Shown: positions 7,462 to 16,700 of the stretch, one piece after another
Numbering within the stretch: the stretch's first letter is position 1
Layout of the letters: each line of letters opens with the position of its first letter
Source of the DNA: Pseudomonadota bacterium
Lineage (GTDB): Bacteria; Myxococcota; UBA9042; PHBI01
Length of the DNA: 23,351 bases
Assembly: GCA_005772945.1 (NCBI GenBank)
Contig: SXIE01000396.1
Span: forward strand, 1-23,351
Direction of reading: 5' to 3'
Position numbers and translations under genes: made by a program
The notes under the pieces: generated by a model
What the model was told of the DNA's origin: nothing
The model's input: only the letters and a program-made list of their open reading frames with translations
The model's database searches: none

Positions 7462-8967
7462 TCAGGCCTGCTTGCCGCGTCCGCGTCGGCGGAAGATCCG
7501 CTCGACGAACGCGCGCTCGCGATACCATGCGTAGGTCGCTCCGCCGCCAAGGGCCAGCATGAGGCCGACCGCCGCGATCAGACCGGGCGCCAGCTGCAGC
7601 GGCTCGACCGCCAGCCGCAGCCCCGCGAGCAGACCGGCGAGCACGAGCGGAAACGGAAGTCCTGCACAGAGCCGGCGCGTGAAGAGCCAAAGGCCGACCT
7701 CGAGCCGCCGCGCCGCGACGATGATCGAGAAGTACGACACCGTCGGAAAGACGATGAGCCAGCCGGCAGCGACCCCCTCGGGACCGAAATGGGCACCGAC
7801 GATGAAGCTGATCGGCAGCAGCACCGCCAGGGTCACGGTGTAGAAGAAGACGAAGCGCGCGTCGCCGAGCGCGTTGAGCAGGGCAAAGACGATCGGCAAG
7901 ACACTCTTCAAGAGGCCCGCGATCGCGAACAGGCGGATGAGCCCGACGGCCGGAAGCCATTCGGTGTACTCGAGCGCGACGAGCACCTGGTCGACATGCA
8001 CGACGACGAACGCGAGCAGCAGACCGACGACGAGCGTCGCGCCGCGGGCGATGCCGTAGATGTACTTCTGCAGCTCGGGTTTGTCGTCTTGGAGCTGCGC
8101 GAAGGTCGGGAACGCGACCTGCACGACGACCGTTCCGATGGTCTTCACCAGGTCGTCCACCGTACGAAACGCAAACGCGTAGAGACCCGTCACCTCCTTG
8201 CCGAGCATCTTGCCGACGACGAGGTAGTCGGCTTCGAAATAGAAGCGCGAGAGGAAGCGCGAGCCCGTCGTGTAGAGGCCGAACGACAGCATCGGGCGAA
8301 TCGCGGCGAGGTCCCAGACGAAGCGCGGCAGATACGGGCGCGACGCCTGGTATAAGCTCATCTCGATGAGCTTGGCGCTGAGCTCGCCGAGGATGATGCT
8401 CCAGATCCCGAGCCCGGAGGCCGCCAGGGCGATCATGAGTCCTGCCGACAGCGCGCCGGCCAGGTTCTCGGCGAGCGTCACCCGCCCCATGCGCAGGTCT
8501 TTCATGAGCAAGCTCTTGGGGACCAGATACAGCGCGGACAGGAGGACCCCCAACGCCTGCACCTGGATGAGCGGCGCGAGAATCGGCTCGTCGTAGAACA
8601 CGGCGAGCGCGAACGACAACACGAAGACCACGGCGTAGAGCGCGAGCGACGCGAGAGCCGTCAGCCAGAATAGGGCGGCGAGCTGGTGTTGGGTCGGCTG
8701 CTTGGTGCGGATGAGGGCCGCGCCGAGCCCGAGCTCCGTCAAGCTCTGCAGGATGGCAAGAACGGTGAGCGCGAGCTGCGCGACGCCGAGGTCCTTCTTC
8801 GTGATGACGCCGAGCACGAAGAAGAGTGCGCCGAGGCGGAGCAGCTTGGCCGCAATCGAGCCGAGGCCCACGACCAGAAACGATCGAGACACGCGTCGGG
8901 CCAGGGTGCCCGCCTCGGCCGGGTCGGGCCCGCCGACTTGATGAGGGGCGCTCACGCGGCGACGCAT
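7462..8967 (-). CDS. Oligosaccharide flippase (Wzx/MOP superfamily)
   Basis: This 501-aa integral membrane protein has about 12-14 hydrophobic segments, spread along the whole length and separated by short charged loops. The N-terminal cytoplasmic part leads into SFLVVGLGSIAAKLLRLG, and the family patterns FYFEADYLVVGKMLGKEVTGLYAFAFR and VAFPTFAQLQDD match the WzxC/MOP polysaccharide exporters. It would flip undecaprenyl-linked repeat units across the inner membrane. The C-terminus is basic (RRRGRGKQA), consistent with a cytoplasmic end. ATG 8967 is preferred; the frame extends to a TTG at 8994. It lies head-to-head with the PP-loop gene across a 120-bp divergent region. Confidence 0.9.
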   Translation of the reverse strand: MRRRVSAPHQVGGPDPAEAGTLARRVSRSFLVVGLGSIAAKLLRLGALFFVLGVITKKDLGVAQLALTVLAILQSLTELGLGAALIRTKQPTQHQLAALFWLTALASLALYAVVFVLSFALAVFYDEPILAPLIQVQALGVLLSALYLVPKSLLMKDLRMGRVTLAENLAGALSAGLMIALAASGLGIWSIILGELSAKLIEMSLYQASRPYLPRFVWDLAAIRPMLSFGLYTTGSRFLSRFYFEADYLVVGKMLGKEVTGLYAFAFRTVDDLVKTIGTVVVQVAFPTFAQLQDDKPELQKYIYGIARGATLVVGLLLAFVVVHVDQVLVALEYTEWLPAVGLIRLFAIAGLLKSVLPIVFALLNALGDARFVFFYTVTLAVLLPISFIVGAHFGPEGVAAGWLIVFPTVSYFSIIVAARRLEVGLWLFTRRLCAGLPFPLVLAGLLAGLRLAVEPLQLAPGLIAAVGLMLALGGGATYAWYRERAFVERIFRRRGRGKQA

Positions 8968-9002
8968 AGTGCGTTTCGTGGCCGCCGACAACAAGCTTGG
9001 CC

Positions 9003-9031
9003 TTGTCTTCGGCTGGGTTGCTGACTATAGC
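9003..9031 (+). promoter_or_regulatory. Candidate sigma-70-type promoter in the divergent intergenic region
   Basis: TTGTCT (9003-9008) and TATAGC (9026-9031) are separated by exactly 17 nt, and each matches the consensus at four of six positions. The stretch is AT-richer than its surroundings and lies 57 bp before the ATG at 9088. It would drive the plus-strand genes from 9088 onward. The assignment rests on sequence pattern only. Confidence 0.4.
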
Positions 9032-9076
9032 GGTGCGGTTCGCGATGGGCAGGAGATGCCCGCGGAATGCGGCTTC

Positions 9077-9081
9077 GGAGG
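9077..9081 (+). promoter_or_regulatory. Ribosome-binding site fixing the start at 9088
   Basis: GGAGG lies 6 nt before the ATG at 9088. It is too close to ATG 9085 and downstream of the in-frame ATG at 9067. It therefore favours the shorter protein (393 aa) over the 400-aa reading. Confidence 0.6.
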
Positions 9082-9087
9082 CCGATG

Positions 9088-10269
9088 ATGGCGAGAATCG
9101 TCGAGACCTCGAGGGTGCGTGTGGCGGCGCGGACGGTCCATGTGGACCGGCTGTCGGAACTCGATCTGTGGTCGACCCACGGGACCGAGGTGTGGACCAG
9201 CCCGAGCTTCAGTGCGACCTCGGGCTTCTATCCGGTGTATCGCTGGCGTGATCACTACAGCTACGCGCCGCTGCCGCTCATTCTCGCGAAGCGCGGTCTG
9301 GCGCTCGATCCCGAGGTCGTGAAAGAGGCGTCGGCGGGGAACTACCGCTACCACTCTGGCGCGCGCACGATCGACCAGGAGATCGTGCGCGTCGGCGGCC
9401 CGGCGAGCGTCGACCCGGTCCCGACGTTGCGCGATGCTGCAAGCTACGCACAGGCGATTGCCGAGGCTATGTGCGCGGACGTTGCGGCCGCTGAGGCGCA
9501 AAACCCGGGCATGAAGCACGTGGTCTTGGTCGGCGGGCGCGACAGCTTGAACCTGCTTCTCGTGCCGTGGCGCGCGCCGGTCTTGGCGGTGAGCGCGGAG
9601 CCGAACCATCCGCTGGTGGCGGAGTTCGTGAAGGCCAACGGCCTGCCGCACGAAGTCCGCCTGCTCGAGGATCCGCCTGACGAGGACGTGCTCGAGCGCG
9701 AGATCCTGGCCAATTGCTGCCGGGCGACGCTCGCGCAGATGCGTTGGGGCGCGCATCTGCGGGCCATCGCGCGTGAACTCTCGGGGCAGCTCGTCTACTG
9801 GGCAGGGCAGCTCGGCGACACGTTCATGACGCCCTTCTGGCGCACCTACAGCCAGCGCCGCGGGTTCCGCGCGGAGCTGCGGGGATGGCTCGCGACGGCG
9901 AGTCGCGTCCTACCGCGGCGCATGGATATCGCGCTCTGGCGCGGGGTCGAGGCACGCTTCCGGCGCGACCTGTGGTTTCGCGGCGGCATGTTTCAAGCGG
10001 TGCATCTGTCGATCATTCGCGAGGTGTCGGACTGCCTCGCGCTCTCCGGTTACCACGGCCCGGCGATGCAGCGGGTCTTGGCCCAGGTCGACCTCGGGGC
10101 CGCGGTGCGCGAGGACATCCGACCCCGCGTCGGCGCGCTGTTGTTCGGGAGGCCCGTGGCGTATCCAGCCGAGAACCCGAGTCCTTCGGCGCCGAGCTTC
10201 CGTGGCGGATTGGTCCATCCGGACAGGTTCGTGGCGCTCTTGCGACGCGAGGGCTTCGACGTCGCTTGA
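9088..10269 (+). CDS. PP-loop / asparagine-synthase-C-like protein (degenerate ATP pyrophosphatase)
   Basis: This is a 393-aa protein with a plausible adenine-nucleotide alpha-hydrolase core. A strand (HVVLVG) runs into GGRDSLNLLL at residues 149-158, resembling the PP-loop SGGxDS, with the first Ser replaced. A later segment, YWAGQLGDTFM (Gly 243, Asp 244), resembles the GDGADE region of asparagine synthase C-terminal domains. The N-terminal ~130 residues (WTSPSFSATSGFYPVYRWRDHYSYAPLP) could be a vestigial amidotransferase-like domain, as in other AsnB-like proteins of polysaccharide clusters. I do not recognise a named family. It may modify or amidate a glycan or sugar acid, or be inactive. 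It precedes two methyltransferases on the same strand. Confidence 0.75.
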   Translation: MARIVETSRVRVAARTVHVDRLSELDLWSTHGTEVWTSPSFSATSGFYPVYRWRDHYSYAPLPLILAKRGLALDPEVVKEASAGNYRYHSGARTIDQEIVRVGGPASVDPVPTLRDAASYAQAIAEAMCADVAAAEAQNPGMKHVVLVGGRDSLNLLLVPWRAPVLAVSAEPNHPLVAEFVKANGLPHEVRLLEDPPDEDVLEREILANCCRATLAQMRWGAHLRAIARELSGQLVYWAGQLGDTFMTPFWRTYSQRRGFRAELRGWLATASRVLPRRMDIALWRGVEARFRRDLWFRGGMFQAVHLSIIREVSDCLALSGYHGPAMQRVLAQVDLGAAVREDIRPRVGALLFGRPVAYPAENPSPSAPSFRGGLVHPDRFVALLRREGFDVA

Positions 10270-10319
10270 CGCGGTCGCTCGCGTCGCACGCAGCCCGAGA
10301 TTGACGGCCCGCGGCGTGG

Positions 10320-10976
10320 ATGGTAGCCGCGCACGAGATGCTCGCGGAAGAAGCCCAGTGGATCGGCGCATGGCTCGCGGCGCAGCCGGCCCCACGCATT
10401 TCGCCGCTGCTCAACCTCGGCTCGAGCACGCGCGCGTTTCGCGAGGCGACGCAGCCGTGGATTCAGGCCACCATCTGCGCCCCGGCCGCCGCGCGGGGCG
10501 TCGCCGTCGTCCACAGCGACATCAAGGCGGCCGACGGCGTCGACCTGGTCGCCGACATCCTGAGCGACGCGGGACTGGCTACGCTGAAGGCCGCCGAGCC
10601 GCGCGCCCTCTTGTGCAGCAACGTGCTCGAGCACGTGCCGGACCCGGCCGGATTCGCGCGCCGCTACCTCGACGTCCTGCCCGTCGGCGGCTACGCCATC
10701 GTGACGACGCCGTTCGCGTATCCGTATCACCGCGATCCGATCGATACGATGTTCCGTCCGACGCTCGACGCGCTCGCGGCGCTTCACCCGGGGACGCGCG
10801 TGGTCGCGCAAGGGACGGTGCTCGGGGGCACGTTTCGCGCGGGCGCCGGCCGCATCGCCTCGGAGGCCCTCCGGCTACCCGCGCTCCTCGCGCGCTTCCG
10901 GACCCTGAGGGCCTCGCGGCTCCATTTCCTGCGCAACCGCTACAGCGCCAACTGCATCGTCCTCGAGAAGGTCTGA
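10320..10976 (+). CDS. SAM-dependent methyltransferase-like protein (weak motif I)
   Basis: This 218-aa protein has the methyltransferase type 11 layout: SNVLEHVPDPAGFARRYLDVLPVGGYAIVTTPFAYPYH is a clear post-motif II/III region. The first Rossmann loop reads LLNLGSSTRAF, lacking the normal GxGxG, so SAM binding may be altered or lost. The C-terminus (RNRYSANCIVLEKV) resembles other glycan-locus methyltransferases. ATG 10320 is used; an in-frame ATG at 10338 is an alternative. It lies 50 bp after the PP-loop gene and 4 bp before the next methyltransferase, so it is probably in the same operon. The acceptor is unknown. Confidence 0.75.
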   Translation: MVAAHEMLAEEAQWIGAWLAAQPAPRISPLLNLGSSTRAFREATQPWIQATICAPAAARGVAVVHSDIKAADGVDLVADILSDAGLATLKAAEPRALLCSNVLEHVPDPAGFARRYLDVLPVGGYAIVTTPFAYPYHRDPIDTMFRPTLDALAALHPGTRVVAQGTVLGGTFRAGAGRIASEALRLPALLARFRTLRASRLHFLRNRYSANCIVLEKV

Positions 10977-10980
10977 AGCC

Positions 10981-11706
10981 ATGCGAACGCTCTTCGACGC
11001 GGCCAGGAGCCGCAGCCTGGCGCTATGGCATCGCGGCTCGCGACGCGAGTGCCCGGTGTGCCGCTCGCTGCTCCGCGGTTTCTCGACCTTCGGACGCCCG
11101 CCGCGCCGCGACGCGCGTTGTCCGGTCTGCGGGGCCGCCGAGCGCCATCGCTTCGTGTGGCTCTACCTGGAGCGCAAGACGGACCTCTTTTCGGGCCGGC
11201 GCGGCCGCCGGGTCCTTCACGTGGCGCCCGAGCCGTGCCTGGAAGCACGCCTTCGCGAGAGGCTCGGCGCGGACTACGTGACCGCCGACCTCTTCAACCC
11301 GGCCATGCTGCGCATGGACATCACCGCCATCGATCAGCCCGATGGCAGCTTCGACGTCATCTACTGCAGCCACGTCCTCGAGCACGTCAGCGACGACAAG
11401 CAGGCCATGCGCGAGCTGGCGCGCGTCCTCGCGCCGGGCGGCTGGGCCATCCTCCTCGTGCCGATCATCGCCGACCATTCGCACGAGGACCCGACCGTGA
11501 CCGATCCGCGCGAACGCGAGCGCCGCTACGGTCGCAACAACCACGTGCGCGCCTACGGCCCCGACTACGCCGATCGCCTGCGCGAATGCGGGTTCGAGGT
11601 CGCCGTGACGGCCCCCGCGGACCTGGTCGCTGGCGACGACGTGGTGCGCTTCGGGCTCACGCCGGCGGCCGGCTTCATTCATTACTGCACGAAGGCCGGA
11701 CAATGA
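10981..11706 (+). CDS. Zinc-ribbon class I SAM-dependent methyltransferase
   Basis: This is a 241-aa protein in two parts. Residues 24-50 hold two CPVC knuckles (Cys 24, 27, 47, 50), a predicted structural zinc ribbon. It is followed by AERHRFVWLYLERKT, a signature of this methyltransferase subfamily in LPS and exopolysaccharide loci. The SAM domain has VLHVAPEPCLEARL in place of the classical glycine-rich motif I, then DVIYCSHVLEHVSDDKQAMREL and LAPGGWAILLVPI. The segment RYGRNNHVRAYGPDYADRL is also shared in that subfamily. The ATG is 4 nt after the previous stop, and its own stop overlaps the following lipoprotein start by 4 nt. The methylated substrate is unknown. Confidence 0.85.
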   Translation: MRTLFDAARSRSLALWHRGSRRECPVCRSLLRGFSTFGRPPRRDARCPVCGAAERHRFVWLYLERKTDLFSGRRGRRVLHVAPEPCLEARLRERLGADYVTADLFNPAMLRMDITAIDQPDGSFDVIYCSHVLEHVSDDKQAMRELARVLAPGGWAILLVPIIADHSHEDPTVTDPRERERRYGRNNHVRAYGPDYADRLRECGFEVAVTAPADLVAGDDVVRFGLTPAAGFIHYCTKAGQ

Positions 11707-12365
11707 CGACGATGCTCGTTGCCCTTTCCATCTGCGCGCTGATGGCATGCAAGGCCACGCCGAGCAGCGCTGACACTGACAGCGGCGCGACCGCGGGCCT
11801 CGCGAAAGGCGGGCTGTCGGCCGCCGATCCCGAGGCGCCGCCCAGCACTACTCCGACGGACGTGCCGCGCGCAGATCCGATTGCGGGCTGGCTCGCGTAT
11901 GCGGGCCCCGGCAAGGCCTACACGGTGAAGCTCCCCGGGTCACCGGAGGAAGCGACCTCCGACCTCCCCATCGGGGACATCGGCGTCGGCACGCTGACGA
12001 CCGCGGTGGCCGTGAGCGAGGACGGAAAGCACATCTACGCCACCGCGGTCGCCGAAGTTCGCGTGTCCAGTGGCGCCGTGTTCGACCAGGGGCTGGCCAT
12101 CAAGACGGCGATCGACCGGACGCTCGCCAACGGGAGCCAGGACGCCGCGAAGGACATCGTCGTTGGCGGCATCGCGGGCCGCGAGGTGACCTTCCGCAAG
12201 ACCTGGGGCGTGCCCGTCACGGGCACCATGCGCGCGTTTGCCGCGGACCATCCGCCCCGACTCTGGATGGTCACTGGCGCTGCGGCGATCGGCGAGTCCA
12301 AGGCGGACATCCAGCCGTTCATCGATTCGTTCGTGCCGGTTGCAGGGCCTGCCTCGGCCGAATAA
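11703..12365 (+). CDS. Small predicted lipoprotein of unknown function
   Basis: This 220-aa protein starts with a short signal peptide ending in a lipobox (ALMAC, Cys 16), so it should be lipid-anchored in the cell envelope. A Ser/Thr/Ala/Pro-rich linker of about 45 residues follows. The globular part begins at GPGKAYTVKLPGSPEEA and contains GREVTFRKTWGVPVTG. This beta-rich layout occurs in uncharacterised small envelope proteins; I do not assign a function. The ATG overlaps the stop of the zinc-ribbon methyltransferase (ATGA), so it is co-translated with the glycan genes. That overlap suggests a link to glycan export or display, but nothing in the protein shows this directly. Confidence 0.8.
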   Translation: MTTMLVALSICALMACKATPSSADTDSGATAGLAKGGLSAADPEAPPSTTPTDVPRADPIAGWLAYAGPGKAYTVKLPGSPEEATSDLPIGDIGVGTLTTAVAVSEDGKHIYATAVAEVRVSSGAVFDQGLAIKTAIDRTLANGSQDAAKDIVVGGIAGREVTFRKTWGVPVTGTMRAFAADHPPRLWMVTGAAAIGESKADIQPFIDSFVPVAGPASAE

Positions 12366-12440
12366 CCCGGGAGCGACGGCTCGATCGCGGAGGTGCGTGC
12401 CTTCGTTGCCAGACGCGCGCGCGGCGGGTAGCGTGCCGCC

Positions 12441-13688
12441 ATGCACGTCACCCTGGTTCTGTGCGCCGTCCTGCTTGGCGGCTGTGGCCTCTTCGGCGAT
12501 GACGACCCGCCCCGCAAGGATCCGGACGCCGCGGACGCAACCGACGGCGACGCCGACACCGCCGCGGCGGGCGAAGGCGTCCTGAGCGGCGCCTGGCCCC
12601 AGGCCTCGGTCGGTCGGCCGGGAGGCGTGCGGCCGTCCGAGCTGGCGCAAGGCTGGCGCATCGCCGACAACGCGGCGCCCGGCACCGGCACCGGCTTCAT
12701 CGCGGCACCCTGCGCCGAGCCGTGCGACGGGACCTGCGGCATCGCCTACGAGCTCGCCGAGGACCGCCGCGTGGTCGAGCTGCAGGTCGCCACCGGTCCC
12801 GAGGACGAGGTGTTCCTCAACGTCGTCGAAGGCCCCGACGCCCAGCACATCGACGACCCGCGGGGCCACCGTTCACGGCTTCTGCGCGTGGTCGCGCGTG
12901 ACGGCGAGCTGCTCGGGCGCGACGAGCTCCAACCGGACCTCGCGGAGGCGGCGCGGCGCGTCGGGCTCGACGTCCCGTCCGGCGGGGAGGCCGCGGGCCA
13001 GGGCGAGGTGGCGTTCCTCGCGCGCGACCTCCTCCATGTCGTGCATCCGGACGGCTCGGCGCTCGTCGCGGTCGGGCACCTGTTCCTCCACCAAGGTGGT
13101 GCCTGGGCGGTCCGCGACGTGGCGCTCGGGCTCGACCCGCTGACCGGTCGCGTGCGTTTCGCGCTGCACCTGCCGGCCGAGATCTTCACCATCAATCGCC
13201 CGTTCGAGCCGACCTATCAGGCGTTCGCGGCCCGGCTCCTGTCCGACGGGCGCCTGCTCGTCCTGCGCGACGGCTTCGTCGAGACCGCGGGACGCGTCTT
13301 CATGGCCGCGTTGCCGCGCGATGGCGAGGTCGCCGAAATGGCGCCGCTGGCGCTCGAAGAGGAGGGCTTTGGCTTTTCGGTCCGCCACCTCGACATCGAC
13401 GCGCGCGATCGCCTCTTTGCCGTTGGCCACGAGCTGCCGCGCTATCCGCTTTGCGGCGACAACGACGCACCGCGCCCACGGCTGCGGCTCCGGGTCTTTG
13501 CGCCGCCGACAAGCACGGGGACGGACGCCAAGCTCCTGCACGACGAAGGCGGCCTCGCCCGGAGCTTCGAGGAGGTCACGGCGCTCAGCGTGGCGCCGAC
13601 GACGACCGGCGACCGCACGCACGTGATCGTGGCCGGCCGCGCCTGGAACGACCCCGCCTGCGCCGATCTCATCTTTCATTACATGTAG
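12441..13688 (+). CDS. Lipoprotein with beta-propeller-like repeats; N-terminal piece of an amber-split Rhs protein
   Basis: This 415-aa reading has a signal peptide with lipobox LLGGC (Cys 15), then an Asp/Ala-rich linker to about residue 45. The rest is made of beta-rich units such as LLHVVHPDGSALVAVGH, RLLSDGRLLVLRDGFV and RDRLFAVGHELP, which look like propeller blades. It ends at TAG 13686-13688 in the middle of such a region. The same frame then stays open for the next 8.1 kb without a stop. I infer that this is the secretion and anchoring head of the downstream Rhs protein, separated by a nonsense codon. The alternative is a stand-alone lipoprotein followed by a separate gene. No clear ribosome-binding site is seen at ATG 12441. 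Confidence 0.8.
   Translation: MHVTLVLCAVLLGGCGLFGDDDPPRKDPDAADATDGDADTAAAGEGVLSGAWPQASVGRPGGVRPSELAQGWRIADNAAPGTGTGFIAAPCAEPCDGTCGIAYELAEDRRVVELQVATGPEDEVFLNVVEGPDAQHIDDPRGHRSRLLRVVARDGELLGRDELQPDLAEAARRVGLDVPSGGEAAGQGEVAFLARDLLHVVHPDGSALVAVGHLFLHQGGAWAVRDVALGLDPLTGRVRFALHLPAEIFTINRPFEPTYQAFAARLLSDGRLLVLRDGFVETAGRVFMAALPRDGEVAEMAPLALEEEGFGFSVRHLDIDARDRLFAVGHELPRYPLCGDNDAPRPRLRLRVFAPPTSTGTDAKLLHDEGGLARSFEEVTALSVAPTTTGDRTHVIVAGRAWNDPACADLIFHYM
13686..13688 (+). other. In-frame amber codon splitting one long reading frame
   Basis: TAG follows the codons for IFHYM. The next 35 codons (13689-13793) are open in the same frame, contain no ATG, GTG or TTG, and encode a Cys-rich stretch. The next ATG is 13794. 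A single base change from CAG or TGG would create this stop. Confidence 0.75.
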
Positions 13689-13793
13689 TCGCCGACCGAA
13701 TTCAGCGCCGACGAGGACGACCTCGCGGCGTGCCCCGAGCGCCTGCGCGCCGCTTGCGAGGCGGGGTTCTGCGCCTGCGCCGGCTGCCAGGGG

Positions 13794-16700
13794 ATGCAGC
13801 AGCTCTGCCCCGGCTCGCTCTTCGGACCGCCGCCCCCCGCGCTCGTCTACGTCGCGACGTTTTCCTCGGGCACCAACGTCGTGGCCCTCGCGCCGCTGTC
13901 GTCGCGCGCCTTCGCCGTACCCGCCGCGGGTCCGATCGTCACCAACGGCGCCGATCGCGCGCTGGTGGCGGGCACGGCGCTCTCGCTCTTGGATCTCTCG
14001 GACGGCGCGAAGGACCCCGTCATCTGGACCTTGCCGAGCTGGGACGTCACCGGCGGTTGGACCGAGTCGCCGATCGCGAGCATCTACGGAGGTTGGCAGA
14101 CGCCGCTCTTTTCGGCCGACGGGACGCGTTTCGTCGCCGGCCTCATGACCTCGCATCTGCTCGGGGTCCTACAGGACGCTCGCGTGATCGAGCGCCGCTT
14201 GACCCAGCGCGGCGGCATCGTCACCGGCCTCGTCGCGCCCAGCGCCGGCCTCGTCGCGCGCACCGTCGCACGCGAACGTACGGCTCCCACGCGGCTCGCC
14301 GGTCACGGCGAGAGCGACCGCATCTTTCCGCTCGCGAGCGGCGCCTTGCTGCATGTCTTCTCGTGGCGGGGGCCAGCGCCGACGATCGAAGATACGCCCG
14401 CCGGCGATCGCCGGATCGAGCTGCACCTCGCGCTTCCCCAAGACGCGCTCGCCTATTTTCAGGGCAAGGATCTGCTGCCGTCCGGCGGCGATCCGATCCC
14501 GGTCCTCGCACGCTGTACCGGGATGAGTCGCGAGGCGCTCGACGCGTGCGCGTTTCCCTTGCCGCCGCGCGTCGCCGAGGCCGAGGTGTCGACCGAGGAG
14601 CCGCGTGAGCGTGAGTGCCTCGAGCGCGATCGCGACGGCACGCTCATCGAGGGCTGCGACGTGGGGACGCTGCGCGAGCAATGGGAGGACTCGCAGTCCG
14701 AGCTCCTCGCGAGCGCGTCCACCGGGCAGATCACCGCGCGCTGCGAGACACCGAGCGTAAGACGCGAGACGCGCGAGGAAAAAGCGGTCGCGCTCTTTGT
14801 CGGCTGTCCGGTGTTTCGCGAGCGCTTTCATCCGTTCACGGCGTCCGCGCTGCTGGCGCTCATCCATCGGCCGCACGTCGCGGGCAGCTGCGAGGCGGTG
14901 CTGGGCCCCGGGCCGTTTCGTGCGGCGTTCTCGCGCGTGCCCTTCGAGATCACGGTGAGCGACGAGCAGGGTCAACCGAGTCTCGAGGGCGAGGTGGGCG
15001 TGGTCCTGGTCCTCGGAATCACGACAGGCGGCGTGCCCGCCGGCGCGATGGCGACCTACACGATCGTCGCCGGGGCGGGCGTGCTCGATGGCAACGGCAA
15101 CTCCGTGACCGTGCCGGCCGGCCAATCGGTCGACCTCGAGCCCAGCGCCGAGGGCGTCATCGTGATTCGGGTAACCCTGGTCGACGCCGAGGGACACATC
15201 CTGGGCGAGCAGGAGATCGCGATCGCAGTCGAGGGTTCCGCGGGCTGCAACGGCAACGCCGACGCGACCGTATTCAGCCCGTGCCATCCACGCCTGCCCT
15301 ACCCGCCGCCCCAGGCGCCAGGCGCCTTCGAGGCACGCACCTCGACCGCCGAAGCGGGCATCGGCGTGCTGCTCCACGACCGGTCGTTGCGCCTGACCGA
15401 GGTCGACTTCAGCGAAGGCGACGAGGGCCTGCCGCTCGCGTTGGCGCGCACCTACCGTAGCGCGAAGCGCGAGGACGACGGCGGCCTCATGGGCGGCTGG
15501 CACTTCGCCTTCGACGCGCGCCTCTCGCCGGTCACCGCGCGCGACGCCGCGGGCTCGTCCGACCCGACGTGGCTCTTGGACGAGGACGCGGGCGCGGGCC
15601 GCTTCTACGACATCGCGATCGCCGACGGCAGCGGCCGCATCGACACCTGGCGTCATCCGGGCACGAGCGAGGTCGTCGACTATGCGGCCGGGCCGGCCTG
15701 GTGGGTCTGGAATGCCGAGCAGCAGCGCGCCGAGCGCAAGGACTTCAAGGCGCGCGTGACCACGTATCGCTCGCCGGTCGACAGCTTCGCGACCTTGCGC
15801 AGCTACACGCTCATCTTGGCGGAAGGCCAGAGCGCCTTCGAGGCCCATCCATACTGGCACCCCGATCGCGGGCTGCGTCCCAACGAGCGCCGTTTCTACG
15901 AGCTCGCCGAGCCCGAGGGGCTGCGCCGCATCTTCGATTGCAAGGGGCGGCTCGTCCTCGTCATCGACCCGCAGCTGCGCGAGCTCGAGCTGGTGTACGC
16001 CGGGTCGGTGCATCCGCTGACGCGCGCGCGACGGCTCTCGGCCGTGATCGATAGCGCCAATCGGCGCTGGGAGATCGGCTGGAAGACGGTCGGCCTGCAC
16101 CCGCGCATCGCGACGATCACCGACCCGTTCGCCCGCACGATCACCTTCGACTACGTCGCCACCGCCGACGGCGACGCGCAGCTCACGCAGGTCACGCGCT
16201 TTGGCGACGACCCCGCGCTCACAAAACGCACGCGCTACCGCTACGACGGCCAAGGGCGTCTGACGGCCGTCGTGCGCGAGGACGACGCGGGCCGCGAAGT
16301 ACCGCGGCTCGCCATCGAATGGGAGGGCGACCGCGTGGCCAAGCAGGTCGTCGGTTCGCTACCTGACGCGGCCGAAGTGACCACGTTTTCTGGTACCGGC
16401 GGCAGCGTCACCGTCACCGACGGACGCGGCGTCGCGCGGACGTACGTGCTCGCGGCGGTGCCCGACGGACCCCTGCTCGTCGCGAGCGAGGCCCACACGC
16501 GCATGATCCTCGATGACTCCGGAGCGCTCGCACGCCGCGAGGTCGAGGCGCTCGCGGCGACGCGCTGGAGCCACGATTCGAGCGGGCTCGTCAAGACCGT
16601 GACCTCACCGCTGGGCCGCGTGCTCGCGTTCGAATACGGACCCGGCGGCCTCTTGACGAAACGCACCGAGACCGGTCCCGACGGGCTCGCGCGCGTCGAA

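Noticed and set aside
7291..8355. A 354-codon plus-strand open frame opposite the flippase.
   Set aside because: It is highly charged low-complexity sequence. The minus-strand reading has coherent transmembrane segments and family motifs.
9056..9088. A 10-codon mini-ORF with AGGAG directly before its ATG, ending at the start of the PP-loop gene.
   Set aside because: There is no spacing between AGGAG and the ATG, so initiation is unlikely, and nothing suggests a leader peptide.
13794..13870. ATG 13794 as the genuine start of an independent Rhs gene.
   Set aside because: AGGGG abuts the ATG with no spacing, no signal peptide follows, and the preceding 35 codons are open in frame. I keep it only as the formal start of the downstream piece.
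14169..16253. A 694-codon minus-strand open frame opposite the Ig-like and early YD region.
   Set aside because: Its composition is as expected for the complement of GC-rich coding DNA. No recognisable motif, and the plus-strand frame shows clear domains.
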